From NCBI RefSeq assembly GCF_001005295.1, contig NZ_LBMK01000009.1:38557-102556 (forward strand): a stretch of 64,000 bases of DNA, in the 5' to 3' direction. Position numbers and translations under genes: made by a program. Source of the DNA: Streptomyces yangpuensis (GTDB lineage Bacteria; Actinomycetota; Actinomycetes; Streptomycetales; Streptomycetaceae). How positions within the stretch are numbered: position 1 is the first letter of the stretch; each line of letters begins with the position of its first letter. Positions 34,678 through 42,967 of this stretch are shown piece by piece. The notes beneath the pieces were generated by a model, which was given only the letters and a program-made list of their open reading frames with translations, was not told the origin of the DNA and made no database searches.

Positions 34678-35319
34678 ATGGAAGCGGTGCTGGCGCGGAT
34701 GCGCGCCCTGGAGGAGCGGCTCCCGGCGCAGGACGGTGTCGCCGTCTTCAACCGGGTCTACCTGACGGTGACGGAGGCCCTGCACCGGCGGATCGAGCAC
34801 GGGGGCTTCCCGGCGCCCCGGCGGGCGGCGACCCTCAGCGTGCGGTTCGCGGAGCGGTACCTGACGGCGGTGGAGGCGGACCGGGCCCCGGCCTGCTGGC
34901 GCCCGCTGCTGCAGTACCGCCGGCACCCCGGGATCCGGCCGCTGCAGCACGCGCTGGCCGGGATCAACGCGCACATCGGGCACGACCTGGCGCTCGCCGT
35001 GGTGTCCACGTGCGGGGAGCTGGACTGCGAACCGCGGGCTCTGGAGGCGGACTTCGACCGGGTCGGCGACACGCTGGTCTCGTTGGAGGAGCACATCCGG
35101 GAGGACCTGATGCCGGGTCCGGACCTGCTGGAGATCGCCGACCCGCTGACCCACCTGGTCGGTTCGTGGAGTCTGGAGCGGGCCCGCGCCGGGGCCTGGT
35201 CGGCGGCCCGGCTGCTGTGGACGCTGCGCCGGGCGCCGGACCTGGCCGAGGAGTTCACGGACTCCCTGGACGCGGGCGTCGGCCTGGTCGGCCGCTGCCT
35301 GCTGACCCCCCGGGGCTGA
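34678..35319 (+). CDS. DUF5995 family protein
   Basis: A 213-residue soluble, largely helical protein. Conserved-looking pieces are FNRVYLTVTEAL, FAERYLTAVEA, LQHALAGINAHIGHDLALAVV and WSLERARAGAW. These fit the DUF5995 family common in Streptomyces, of unknown function. The NAHIxHDL stretch with paired His/Asp could bind metal. ATG 34678, 75 bp after the permease. Confidence 0.8.
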   Translation: MEAVLARMRALEERLPAQDGVAVFNRVYLTVTEALHRRIEHGGFPAPRRAATLSVRFAERYLTAVEADRAPACWRPLLQYRRHPGIRPLQHALAGINAHIGHDLALAVVSTCGELDCEPRALEADFDRVGDTLVSLEEHIREDLMPGPDLLEIADPLTHLVGSWSLERARAGAWSAARLLWTLRRAPDLAEEFTDSLDAGVGLVGRCLLTPRG

Positions 35320-35336
35320 GGGCCGGGTATGAGAAC

Positions 35337-35378
35337 GGGCCGCCTCCCCGCGTGCTGACGGCGCGGGGCGGCGGCCCG
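35337..35378. terminator. hairpin between convergent genes
   Basis: GGGCCGCCTCCCCGCG and CGCGGGGCGGCGGCCC form a long stem with one mismatch region around a 9-base loop. It lies between the DUF5995 gene (+) and davB (-), probably acting in both directions. Confidence 0.75.
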
Positions 35379-35412
35379 TGATCACGGGGCCCCTGTCGGA
35401 GGGCCGGGAGGG

Positions 35413-37110
35413 TCAGTCCTCCGGGAGTTCGACCGGGGCGATCTCGTCGTAGACGTCGCCCGGGCCCGGGTTGGTGGAGTCCGTGGACCCGCCGAGGTGG
35501 TGCATGACGCCCCAGACGGCGTTGAGGGCGGTCTGGACCGCGCCCTCGGCCCAGCCGGCCGTCCAGGAGATGTCGTCGCCGGCGAGGAAGATGCCGCGCT
35601 TGTCCTCGGGGAGGCGGTCCTGCATGAAGTGGGTGTACAGGCGGCGCTGGTAGCGGTAGTGGCCGGGGAGGTTGGCCTTGAACGCGCCCATGAAGTAGGG
35701 CTCGTCCTCCCAGGAGACGGTGACCGGGTTGCCAATGATGTGACGGCGGATGTCGACCTTGGGGTAGATCTCGCCGAGGGACTTCAGCATGACCTCCATC
35801 CGCTCGTTCGCGGACAGCGGCAGCCACTTCAGGCTGTCGTCGCACCAGGTGTACGAGAGGCAGATGACGGCGGGCTTGTCCGGGCCGTTGTCCAGCAGGT
35901 AGGTACCGCGGGTCATCCGGTCGGTCAGCGTCATCGACATGACGTCGCGGCCGGTCTCCTCGTCCTTGTCCAGCCAGAACGGCCGGTCCACGGGGACGAA
36001 CAGCTTCGACGACTCCATGTAGTGGGTGCGCTCGATCGCCGTCCAGTGGTCGATCGGGAACAGCGTGTCGTCGCACTCGATCTTCGACAGCAGCATCCAG
36101 GACTGGGCCGTGAAGATCGCGGCGCGGTACGTGCGGATGTCGCCGGAGGAGTCGGTGACGGTGATGCGGTTGCCGGCGGTGCGGTGCAGGCGGGTCACGG
36201 CGGGGCGCGGGGTGCCGCCGTGCAGGGTGGCCAGGGAGGTGCCCTGGGCCCAGTGGACGATCTTCTCGGGCTCGCGCTCCCACAGGCGCAGCGGCAGCTG
36301 CTGCGAGCCGCCGACGATGCCGCGGTGGTGGTCGTCGGCCTCGGTGTAAACGACGCGCAGGATCTCGAGGATCGAGTTCGGGAAGTCGGTGTCCCAGCCG
36401 CCGGTGCCGAAGCCGACCTGGCCGAAGATCTCGCGCTTGCGGAAGGACTTGAAGGCCTCCGACTTGCACAGGAAGCCGTAGAAGGTCTCGTCGTCGAGCT
36501 TCTCGACGAGCTTGGCCCAGATCTCGCGGATGCGCGGGACGTCCCGCTCGCGCATGGCGGTGTTCATGTCGGAGAAGTCGGCGCCCTCGTCGAGGCAGGC
36601 GTTCCAGGCCTCGGCGACGTCGCGGTAGATCTGCGGGAGGTCCGCGATGGTCTCCGCGTAGTGGGACTCGCCCTTGAGGTCGACGACCGTGGAGGGGGTG
36701 GCCTCGGCGAGCGGGTTCGGGAACGGCTCGGTGACCAGGCCGACGAGGTCGATGTAGTGCTGCAGGGCCGTGGAGGAGGGCGGGAAGCGCATGGCGCCCA
36801 TCTCCGCGGTGAGGCCCTCGGTCTCGGCGCCCTCGAAGCCGACGGTGCGCAGGCGGCCGCCGATCTGGTCGGCCTCGTAGACGACGGGCCGCAGGCCCAT
36901 CTTCATGAGCTCGTAGGCCGAGATGATGCCGGAGAGTCCGCCGCCGATGACGGCGACCTCGGTGCCGAACTCGGTCGCGGGTATCTGGCCGAGGCCCGCC
37001 GGGTGGGCGAGGAAGTCGTCGTAGGCGTACGGGAAGTCCGGACCGAACATGGTGATCGGCGGCTGTCCGTCGCTGTGCGGGACGGCGGTGGTGGGCACCG
37101 TGGACGTCAT
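35413..37110 (-). CDS. davB: L-lysine 2-monooxygenase (flavin monoamine oxidase family)
   Basis: A 565-residue FAD enzyme. The ADP-binding motif is VAVIGGGLSGIISAYELM near residue 50, followed by VVYEADQIGGRLR and MGAMRFPPSSTA. C-terminal FAD motif: FLAGDDISWTAGWAEGAVQ. Length, the N-terminal ITMFGPDFPYAYDDFLAHP, the middle FGQVGFGTGGWDTDFPNS and the end NPGPGDVYDEI closely follow Pseudomonas DavB as I remember it. DavB oxidatively decarboxylates L-lysine to 5-aminopentanamide with O2. Tryptophan 2-monooxygenase is a related alternative, but the adjacent amidase of DavA type supports lysine. ATG 37110, AAGGAG upstream. Confidence 0.82.
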   Translation of the reverse strand: MTSTVPTTAVPHSDGQPPITMFGPDFPYAYDDFLAHPAGLGQIPATEFGTEVAVIGGGLSGIISAYELMKMGLRPVVYEADQIGGRLRTVGFEGAETEGLTAEMGAMRFPPSSTALQHYIDLVGLVTEPFPNPLAEATPSTVVDLKGESHYAETIADLPQIYRDVAEAWNACLDEGADFSDMNTAMRERDVPRIREIWAKLVEKLDDETFYGFLCKSEAFKSFRKREIFGQVGFGTGGWDTDFPNSILEILRVVYTEADDHHRGIVGGSQQLPLRLWEREPEKIVHWAQGTSLATLHGGTPRPAVTRLHRTAGNRITVTDSSGDIRTYRAAIFTAQSWMLLSKIECDDTLFPIDHWTAIERTHYMESSKLFVPVDRPFWLDKDEETGRDVMSMTLTDRMTRGTYLLDNGPDKPAVICLSYTWCDDSLKWLPLSANERMEVMLKSLGEIYPKVDIRRHIIGNPVTVSWEDEPYFMGAFKANLPGHYRYQRRLYTHFMQDRLPEDKRGIFLAGDDISWTAGWAEGAVQTALNAVWGVMHHLGGSTDSTNPGPGDVYDEIAPVELPED

Positions 37111-37187
37111 GGGGTACGACTCCTTGCGGGCGGGGCTCGGGGGGTGGAGCGGCGGGGGCGGGGTGGGACGGGGAGTGCTGGTGCGGG

Positions 37188-37988
37188 TCAGACGAGCGAG
37201 GCGTAGAGCCCGGGCCGGCGGTCGCGCAGGTAGGGGTTGTTCTCGCGCGAGGCGCCGAGCAGCTCGGGGTCGACCTCGCCGAACACCATTTCCTCGCCGC
37301 GGCCGGCGCGGGTACGGGTGGTGCCGTCGGGGCTCGCCAGGCAGCTGAGGCCGACGAACTCGAACTCGCCCTCGGGGCCGGTGCGGTTGACGTACGCGAC
37401 GTACATCTGGTTCTCGAAGGCCCGGACGGGGACGAGGTGCTCGGCGACGAACTGGAAGGGGTGCATCTGGGCGGTCGGCACCAGGAGGAGGTCGGTGCCG
37501 GCGAGCGCGTGCGCGCGGACGTTCTCGGGGAACTCCACGTCGTAGCAGATCATGATGCCGATGCGGATGCCGCCGAGGTCGGCCTGGACGACGGGGGTGT
37601 CGCCGGGGGTGAAGGCGTCCTGCTCGAAGCAGCCGAAGAGGTGGGTCTTGCGGTAGTTCGCGAGGGTGGCGCCGTCGGGGCCGATGAGCTGGGCGGAGTT
37701 GTAGACCGTGTCGCCGTCGCGCTCGGGGTAGCCGTAGAGGACCGCGAGACCGTGGCGGCGGGCGATCTCGCCGATGGTGCGGGCGGAATCGCCGTCGCTC
37801 GCCTCGGCGAGGCCGGGGACGGCCTCCAGGTCCAGCGCGTAGCCGGTCAGGAACATCTCGGAGGTGACCAGCAGCCCGGCCCCCGCCTGTGCGGCGCGCT
37901 CGGCGGCCTCGTCGAGAGCCTTGAGGTTCTCGGCGACGTCGCCGAGGACTCCGGAGCTCTGGAGGAGGGCGGTGCGCAGCGGGGGCAT
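37188..37988 (-). CDS. davA: 5-aminovaleramidase-like carbon-nitrogen hydrolase
   Basis: A 266-residue nitrilase-superfamily amidase. The catalytic triad is visible: Glu in VTSEMFLTGY (about residue 44), Lys in NYRKTHLFG (about 114) and Cys in IMICYDVEFPE (about 148). It resembles aliphatic amidases that hydrolyse 5-aminopentanamide to 5-aminovalerate, the step after lysine monooxygenase. It is the first gene of a two-gene unit with davB (77-bp gap). An array of TTGCG boxes lies 83-142 bp upstream of its ATG (37988). The later steps to glutarate (davT, davD) are not next to it. Confidence 0.82.
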   Translation of the reverse strand: MPPLRTALLQSSGVLGDVAENLKALDEAAERAAQAGAGLLVTSEMFLTGYALDLEAVPGLAEASDGDSARTIGEIARRHGLAVLYGYPERDGDTVYNSAQLIGPDGATLANYRKTHLFGCFEQDAFTPGDTPVVQADLGGIRIGIMICYDVEFPENVRAHALAGTDLLLVPTAQMHPFQFVAEHLVPVRAFENQMYVAYVNRTGPEGEFEFVGLSCLASPDGTTRTRAGRGEEMVFGEVDPELLGASRENNPYLRDRRPGLYASLV

Positions 37989-38070
37989 GGGCGTACCTCT
38001 GTGGCAGGAGGGGTGGGTGCGGTCCTATGAACGGTACGTTTCGCCCTCCCGGCGCAACAAGGCGCCGATG

Positions 38071-38130
38071 TTGCGCGCTGGTGTGCGATTCGTTGCGCGT
38101 TGAGGGCCACTGGCGGCGATTCGTTGCGCG
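38071..38130. promoter_or_regulatory. three-box TTGCGCG array upstream of davA
   Basis: TTGCGCG occurs at 38071, 38093 and 38124, spaced 22 and 31 bp (about 2 and 3 helical turns). The last two are part of a longer perfect repeat, GCGATTCGTTGCGCG (38085-38099 and 38116-38130). An inverted GGCGCAAC is at 38051. A matching array precedes the permease gene. Probably an Lrp-type operator. Confidence 0.6.
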
Positions 38131-38149
38131 ACGCGCCCGGCCAGGCCGG

Positions 38150-38887
38150 TCAGTCGGCGGTCCGGCGCAGCAGGAGGGTGACGAAACCCCAGGTGGCGCG
38201 GTATCCGCGGAGCCATCCGCTGCGGTGGTGGTTCGCTGCGCCGAGGGCTTCGGCGCTGCCGGGGTGGTCGGGGTGGTCAAGGGCCCAGGCGGCCAGGGAG
38301 CCGGTCCAGGACCACTCGTAGTCGTCGAGTTCCTCGCGGGTGCTGAGGTGACCGTACACCGGGGTCCAGCCGGCCGCTGTGACCTGGTCGACGAGGGTGG
38401 GCAGGTCGGCGAGGGGGCCGAAGTCCTCCAGGTCCGCGGGGGTGGGCGGGTGCTCCCAGTAACCGTCTCCCACGAGGACGTGGCCGCCGGGGGCGAGGTG
38501 GGTGCGGGCCGCGTCGAGGGTGGGCAGGAGCCCGCCGAAGGCGTGGGCGGAGCCGATGCTGAGGACGAGGTCGTAGGGGTGCGGGTCGGTGTGGTCCGCG
38601 GCGGGCCGCAGGTGCAGGGACAGCCGGTCGGCGACGCCGAGGGCCTGTGCGGCGGCCGCGGCCCGGTCGAGGGCGGTCCGGGAGACGTCGATACCGACGC
38701 CGTGCACGCCGGGGCGGTCGCGCAGGGACCGCAGCAGCCATTCGCCGGGGCCGCAGCCGAGGTCGAGGACGCGTTCGGTGCCGCGGGGCAGGGCGCGGTC
38801 CAGGAGCCGGGCCACGGCGGTGTCGCCCAGCGGGGCGGCGACGGGGTGGTGGGCGTGGGCCAGGTGGGAGATCGTTTCTCGGTTCAC
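38150..38887 (-). CDS. SAM-dependent methyltransferase
   Basis: A 245-residue class I methyltransferase. SAM motif I is VLDLGCGPGEWLLR near residue 45, with an acidic GIDVS strand-2 end and the LVLSIGSAHAFGG motif IV region. The C-terminal part is Trp rich (WSWTGSLAAWALD). Small-molecule or lipid substrate, unknown. Start GTG 38887 follows GGGAGAG. It sits upstream of the davA array on the same strand but probably forms a separate unit. Confidence 0.85.
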   Translation of the reverse strand: MNRETISHLAHAHHPVAAPLGDTAVARLLDRALPRGTERVLDLGCGPGEWLLRSLRDRPGVHGVGIDVSRTALDRAAAAAQALGVADRLSLHLRPAADHTDPHPYDLVLSIGSAHAFGGLLPTLDAARTHLAPGGHVLVGDGYWEHPPTPADLEDFGPLADLPTLVDQVTAAGWTPVYGHLSTREELDDYEWSWTGSLAAWALDHPDHPGSAEALGAANHHRSGWLRGYRATWGFVTLLLRRTAD

Positions 38888-39055
38888 CGGGCCACTCTCC
38901 CGTTCGGCGGGTGCTCCGGGCATCCGGTTTTCCGGTCGCGCCCCGGGGCCGGCACGGGCACCCGCCCGGGTTTCGCCGCGCCCCTGCGAGGAGGATCGTG
39001 GGAGGTGCACCGTCCGGCGTCGGCGCCGGCGGACACCCGTCCCGGGAGGCTCGTC

Positions 39056-39247
39056 ATGCGCAAGGTCATGGACTGCAGGGACTACCCCAGCGAGATGAAC
39101 TGCACCCTCGCGATCTCGGGCGAGGAGGAAGAGGTCATTGCGGCGGCGGCCCAGCACGCCGCGACCGTGCACGGCCACGAGGACACTCCGGAGTTCCGGG
39201 CCTCGCTGCGCGGGATGATGAAGGACGAGGCGCCGCAGCACGCCTGA
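39056..39247 (+). CDS. DUF1059 domain small protein
   Basis: A 63-residue protein from ATG 39056 with GGGAGG 8 bases upstream. MDCRDYPSEMNCTLAISGEE and AAAQHAATVHGHED show the DUF1059 family pattern, with two Cys in the N-terminal half and His residues in the C-terminal helix that might bind metal. Function unknown. Confidence 0.85.
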   Translation: MRKVMDCRDYPSEMNCTLAISGEEEEVIAAAAQHAATVHGHEDTPEFRASLRGMMKDEAPQHA

Positions 39248-39290
39248 GGCCGCGCGGCACCGGTGCGCGCCCGGGCCCGCGCGGGCGGGT

Positions 39291-39746
39291 CTACGCGGGG
39301 GCGCCCGAGGTGAAGCGGCGCAGGAGCGGGGACAGGACGAGGACGGACTTGGTGCGTTCGACGAAGGGCTCGCCCGCGATGCGTTCCAGGACCCGCTCGA
39401 AGTGCCGCATGTCCGAGGCGAAGATCTGGACGAGGGCGTCCGCGTCGCCGGTGACGGTCGACGCGGACACCACCTCGGGGTATCTCTCCAGTCCTCGCCG
39501 GATGTCGTCCGGCGAGGTGTTGTGGCGACAGTAGATCTCGATGAAGCCCTCGGTCTCCCAGCCCATGGCCGCCGGGTCGACGCGGACGGTGAATCCGGTG
39601 ATGGCGCCTTCGGCGCGCAGCCGGTCCACGCGCCGCTTGACGGCGGGGGCGGAGAGCCCGACCTCGGAGCCGATGTCCGCATAGGAGCGGCGGGCGTCCT
39701 CGGCGAGGGCGTGCACGATGCGTTCGTCGAGATCGTTCAGTCGCAC
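39291..39746 (-). CDS. Lrp/AsnC family regulator of the permease locus
   Basis: A 151-residue feast/famine regulator: HTH residues 3-55 (LDERIVHALAEDARRSYADI, LSAPAVKRRVDRLR) and RAM domain 65-140 (VTGDADALVQIFASD). Its ATG 39746 is 10 bases after the permease stop on the same strand, so the two are cotranscribed. Because the TTGCG arrays precede both this operon and davA, it is the best candidate for their regulator, probably sensing lysine or another amino acid. That link is inferred. Confidence 0.92.
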   Translation of the reverse strand: MRLNDLDERIVHALAEDARRSYADIGSEVGLSAPAVKRRVDRLRAEGAITGFTVRVDPAAMGWETEGFIEIYCRHNTSPDDIRRGLERYPEVVSASTVTGDADALVQIFASDMRHFERVLERIAGEPFVERTKSVLVLSPLLRRFTSGAPA

Positions 39747-39756
39747 GGGGGGTGAA

Positions 39757-41247
39757 TCACTTCTGTTCAGCGACCTCCGCGGCCGAGGCGGCCACGGCGG
39801 CCACGGTGGCCAGGCTGGAGCGGCGCATGCCGTAGAAGAAGTAGATCACGAGCCCGGCCGCCATCCAGCCACCGAAGCACAGCCACGTGGCCATCGGCAG
39901 CTCGATCATGAGGTACGCGCAGAAGAGGAAGCCCAGGATCGGGGTGACCGGGAAGAGGGCGACCTTGAAGGTGCGGGGCATGTCGGGACGGGTGTAGCGC
40001 AGGATGACGACGGCCACGTTGACCAGGCCGAAGGCGAAGAGCGTGCCGATGCTGGTGGCGTTGGCCAGCTCACCCAGCGGGATGAACGCGGCGAGCAGTC
40101 CGCAGAAGAGGCAGACGATGATCGTGTTGACCTTCGGGGTGCCGGTCTTCTCGTCGACCTTGGCGAACGCCTTCGGCATCAGGCCGTCGCGGGACATGGC
40201 GAAGAGGATGCGGGTCTGGCCGTAGAGGACGGCGAAGACGACGCTGGCGATGGCGACGACCGCACCGGCGGCCAGGATGACGCTCCAGAAGGAGTGGCCG
40301 GTGACGTTCTCCATGATCTGGGCCAGGGCGGCCTCGCTGCCCTCGAACTCCTGCCACGGCATGGCGCCGACGGCGACCAGGGCGACGAGGCAGTAGATCG
40401 CGGTGACGATCAGCAGCGAGAGCATGATCGCGCGGGGCAGGTCCTTCTTCGGGTTCTTGGCTTCCTCACCGGCGGTGGAGGCCGCGTCGAAGCCGATGTA
40501 GGAGAAGAAGAGCATGGAGGCTGCGGTGCTGATGGCGGTGATGCCGAGCGGGGCCAGCGGGGTGTAGTTGCCGGCCTTGATGCCCATGAAACCGATGACG
40601 ATGAACAGCGCCAGCGTCACGATCTTGACGACGACCATGATCGTGTTGATCCGGGCGCTCTCCTTGGCCCCGCGGAGCAGGAAGACCATGCACAGGAGCA
40701 CCACGACGAGGGCGGGGAGGTTGATGTAGCCGCCCTCACCCAGCGGTGCGGAGAAGCCCTCGGGGATGGTGAAGCCGAGCGTGCCGTCGAGCAGCTCGTT
40801 GAGGTACTGGCCCCAGCCGACGGCGACGGCCGCGACGGAGACGCCGTACTCCAGGATCAGGCACCAGCCGCAGACCCAGGCTATGAGCTCGCCCATGGTG
40901 GCGTAGGCGTAGGAGTACGAGGAGCCCGAGACCGGGATGGAGCCGGCGAGCTCGGCGTAGGAGAGCGCCGAGAACAGCGCGGTCAGGCCCGCGACGATGA
41001 AGGCGATGAAGACGGCCGGGCCGGCGACCGGGGTGGCCTCGCCGAGGACGACGAAGATGCCGGTGCCCAGGGTCGCGCCGATGCTGATCATGGTCAGCTG
41101 CCACATGGTGAGCGAACGCTTGAGCGCGCCGCCCTCACCCTGGCCGCCTTCGGCGACCAGCAGCTCGACCGGCTTGCGGCGGAGCAGCGGGTTGGCGGGC
41201 CTGCGGGGCTCGGAAGCGAGCGGTGGCGCCTGGCCGTGGTCGAGCAC
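39757..41247 (-). CDS. amino acid permease (APC superfamily)
   Basis: A 496-residue cationic-amino-acid-transporter-like permease with about 12 membrane helices. It has the APC helix-1 motif MISIGATLGTGIFVVLGEA, the helix-6 motif MLFFSYIGFDAASTAGEEAKNP (quoted in part), and a helix-8 AVLYGQTRILFAMSRDGLMP. The last is characteristic of the CAT/YfnA group, which carries lysine, arginine and related amino acids. Start GTG 41247 with AAGGAG 7 bases upstream. Followed by its own Lrp regulator; with davAB nearby, lysine is a plausible substrate. Confidence 0.9.
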   Translation of the reverse strand: MLDHGQAPPLASEPRRPANPLLRRKPVELLVAEGGQGEGGALKRSLTMWQLTMISIGATLGTGIFVVLGEATPVAGPAVFIAFIVAGLTALFSALSYAELAGSIPVSGSSYSYAYATMGELIAWVCGWCLILEYGVSVAAVAVGWGQYLNELLDGTLGFTIPEGFSAPLGEGGYINLPALVVVLLCMVFLLRGAKESARINTIMVVVKIVTLALFIVIGFMGIKAGNYTPLAPLGITAISTAASMLFFSYIGFDAASTAGEEAKNPKKDLPRAIMLSLLIVTAIYCLVALVAVGAMPWQEFEGSEAALAQIMENVTGHSFWSVILAAGAVVAIASVVFAVLYGQTRILFAMSRDGLMPKAFAKVDEKTGTPKVNTIIVCLFCGLLAAFIPLGELANATSIGTLFAFGLVNVAVVILRYTRPDMPRTFKVALFPVTPILGFLFCAYLMIELPMATWLCFGGWMAAGLVIYFFYGMRRSSLATVAAVAASAAEVAEQK

Positions 41248-41708
41248 GAGGGGACTCCTTGTCACTGCGGATCGGGGAGGTCGGGGATGAGGCGTCGACC
41301 GCGACGGTCCGGAGCAGGACAGGGCCCGACGAGGGGAAGGGCCTGGCATGGGGGACCGCCGAGCAGGCGATCCGCGCCACTCCACGTACAGCGAGTGAGC
41401 CTACGAGCTGAGTGATACCGCCCGTAATGGACCATCCTTGCACATTGGCGCACGATCATTGCGCGGATCGGTCACTGACAGTCGTTTGTTGCGTAGGGAT
41501 GATCGATCGCTGCGCAGACCGCCGGAGACCCCCTTTCTTGACACCTCGTCAGATCTGCCGCAGCGTGCCGCCATGGATCCGGACGTCGGCGGTGGAACCG
41601 GGCCCGTGCGGGGTACGGGCGGACGCCGCGGGGTACGGGTGAACGCGGTGGCCCCGGGGCCACCCGGGCCGGCATGGAGTTCCCGTATCCGACGATCGGA
41701 GGCGAAGG
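41248..41708. other. 461-bp intergenic region with regulatory array
   Basis: Divergent region between the permease (-) and the SGNH hydrolase (+). It contains the TTGCG array (41438-41495) described separately. A TTGACA hexamer occurs near 41538, without a convincing -10. GGAGG at 41698-41702 is the ribosome binding site of the SGNH gene. No gene recognised inside. Confidence 0.5.
41438..41495. promoter_or_regulatory. three-box TTGCG-type array upstream of permease-lrp
   Basis: Boxes TTGCACA (41438), TTGCGCG (41459) and TTGCGTA (41489), spaced 21 and 30 bp, almost the spacing of the davA array (22 and 31). The central box is part of a dyad GCGCA-CGATCAT-TGCGC (41449-41465). The boxes have the same orientation relative to the controlled genes in both arrays. 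Confidence 0.6.
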
Positions 41709-42851
41709 GTGAGCGCACCGGTGCACGACGAGGGCCGGCCCGGACCGTGGCAGGAGGGGACCGGCCGGTGGGGACAGGGCGCCTGGCCGGGACAGGGCGC
41801 CTGGCCGGGACAGCGGCAGGGCGGCGGGGAACGGGACGAGGTCCCCGGCGGGTGGCAGGACCCGCAGCCCTTCCTGCGCGGGGTCGCCTGGCTGGACAAG
41901 GGCCGTCCGGTGCGCGCCGACCCGGCGGACACGATGCGGCTGCCCTGGGACACCGGTGAGCGGGCCACCCTGCCCATCGGGGTCCGCCTGGAGTTCACCA
42001 CCGAGACCGCGCGGGCCGTCGAGATCCGCTACCGGGCCACCGTGCCCGGCCCCACGGACTCCCTGCGCGACCTCGCACACGGCTTCGCGCTGTGGGACCG
42101 CCACGGAGTGGTCACCGAGGTGTTCACCGAACCGGCCGCGGAGGCCGTCGTACGCATCGGGCTCGGGGCCGGCGACGGCCCCTTCCGCGGCACGTTCACC
42201 ATCCACCCGCCCGAGAACCAGTCGCCCCTCGTCCTCGGCCTGCGCGGGATCGGCGGCGCCCTGACCCCCGCGCCGCCGGCGCCGCGCTGGGTGGTCCACG
42301 GCGACTCGATCACCGAGGGCTGGTGGTCCACCCGCCCCGCCCACGGCTGGCCCGCCGTCGCCGGCCGGGCCCTCGGCTGGGACACCGTCAACCTCGGCTA
42401 CGCGGGCGCCGCGCGCGGCGAACTGGCCACCGCCGAACAGCTGGCGGGCCTGCCGGCGGACGCCCTCACCCTCGCCTTCGGCACCAACTGCTGGTCCCGG
42501 GTGCCCTTCTCGGCGCCCCTGCTCTACGAGACCACGCGGGCCTTCCTCGAACTGGTCCGCCAGGGGCACCCGCGGACCCCCCTGCTGCTGGTCTCCCCCG
42601 TGCTGCGGCCCGACGCCGAACGCACCCCGAACAAGCTCGGCGCCACCCTGGGCGCCCTGCGCGACGCGATGGAGCGCGCCGCCCGGGACCGGATCGCCGC
42701 CGGCGACGACCGGCTCGCCGTCCTCCCGGGCCGTGACCTGCTCGGACCCGAGCACCTCGCGGACGGGCTGCACCCCAACGACTGCGGACACCAGGTGCTC
42801 GGCCTCGCTGTGGCCACGGCCCTGCGACGCACCGGGTTCGGCGCGGGGTGA
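41709..42851 (+). CDS. SGNH/GDSL-type hydrolase
   Basis: A 380-residue protein. Residues 1-55 are Gly/Trp/Gln rich with a tandem WPGQGA repeat. Residues 55-185 form a beta-sandwich (LPIGVRLEFTTET). The SGNH hydrolase domain follows: block I VVHGDSITEGWW, block III FGTNCWS, and block V GLHPNDCGHQ with the catalytic Asp-His. It matches acetylxylan-esterase/CE2-like layouts, but no signal peptide is seen, so it may be cytoplasmic. GTG 41709, GGAGG upstream. Confidence 0.85.
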   Translation: MSAPVHDEGRPGPWQEGTGRWGQGAWPGQGAWPGQRQGGGERDEVPGGWQDPQPFLRGVAWLDKGRPVRADPADTMRLPWDTGERATLPIGVRLEFTTETARAVEIRYRATVPGPTDSLRDLAHGFALWDRHGVVTEVFTEPAAEAVVRIGLGAGDGPFRGTFTIHPPENQSPLVLGLRGIGGALTPAPPAPRWVVHGDSITEGWWSTRPAHGWPAVAGRALGWDTVNLGYAGAARGELATAEQLAGLPADALTLAFGTNCWSRVPFSAPLLYETTRAFLELVRQGHPRTPLLLVSPVLRPDAERTPNKLGATLGALRDAMERAARDRIAAGDDRLAVLPGRDLLGPEHLADGLHPNDCGHQVLGLAVATALRRTGFGAG

Positions 42852-42967
42852 GTGAAACAGCCCACACCGGACGCGGTGAACAGATCCCGCCCACCGGGGC
42901 GTGTCCTGTGCACAGTTGCCGCCGCTGGGGGCGACGGCACGACAGACACGATGTGGGAGAGATCAAC

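Noticed and set aside
31834..35385. 1183-codon open frame on the - strand
   Set aside because: Shadow of the MFS, permease and DUF5995 genes; Arg/Gln/His composition and no domain.
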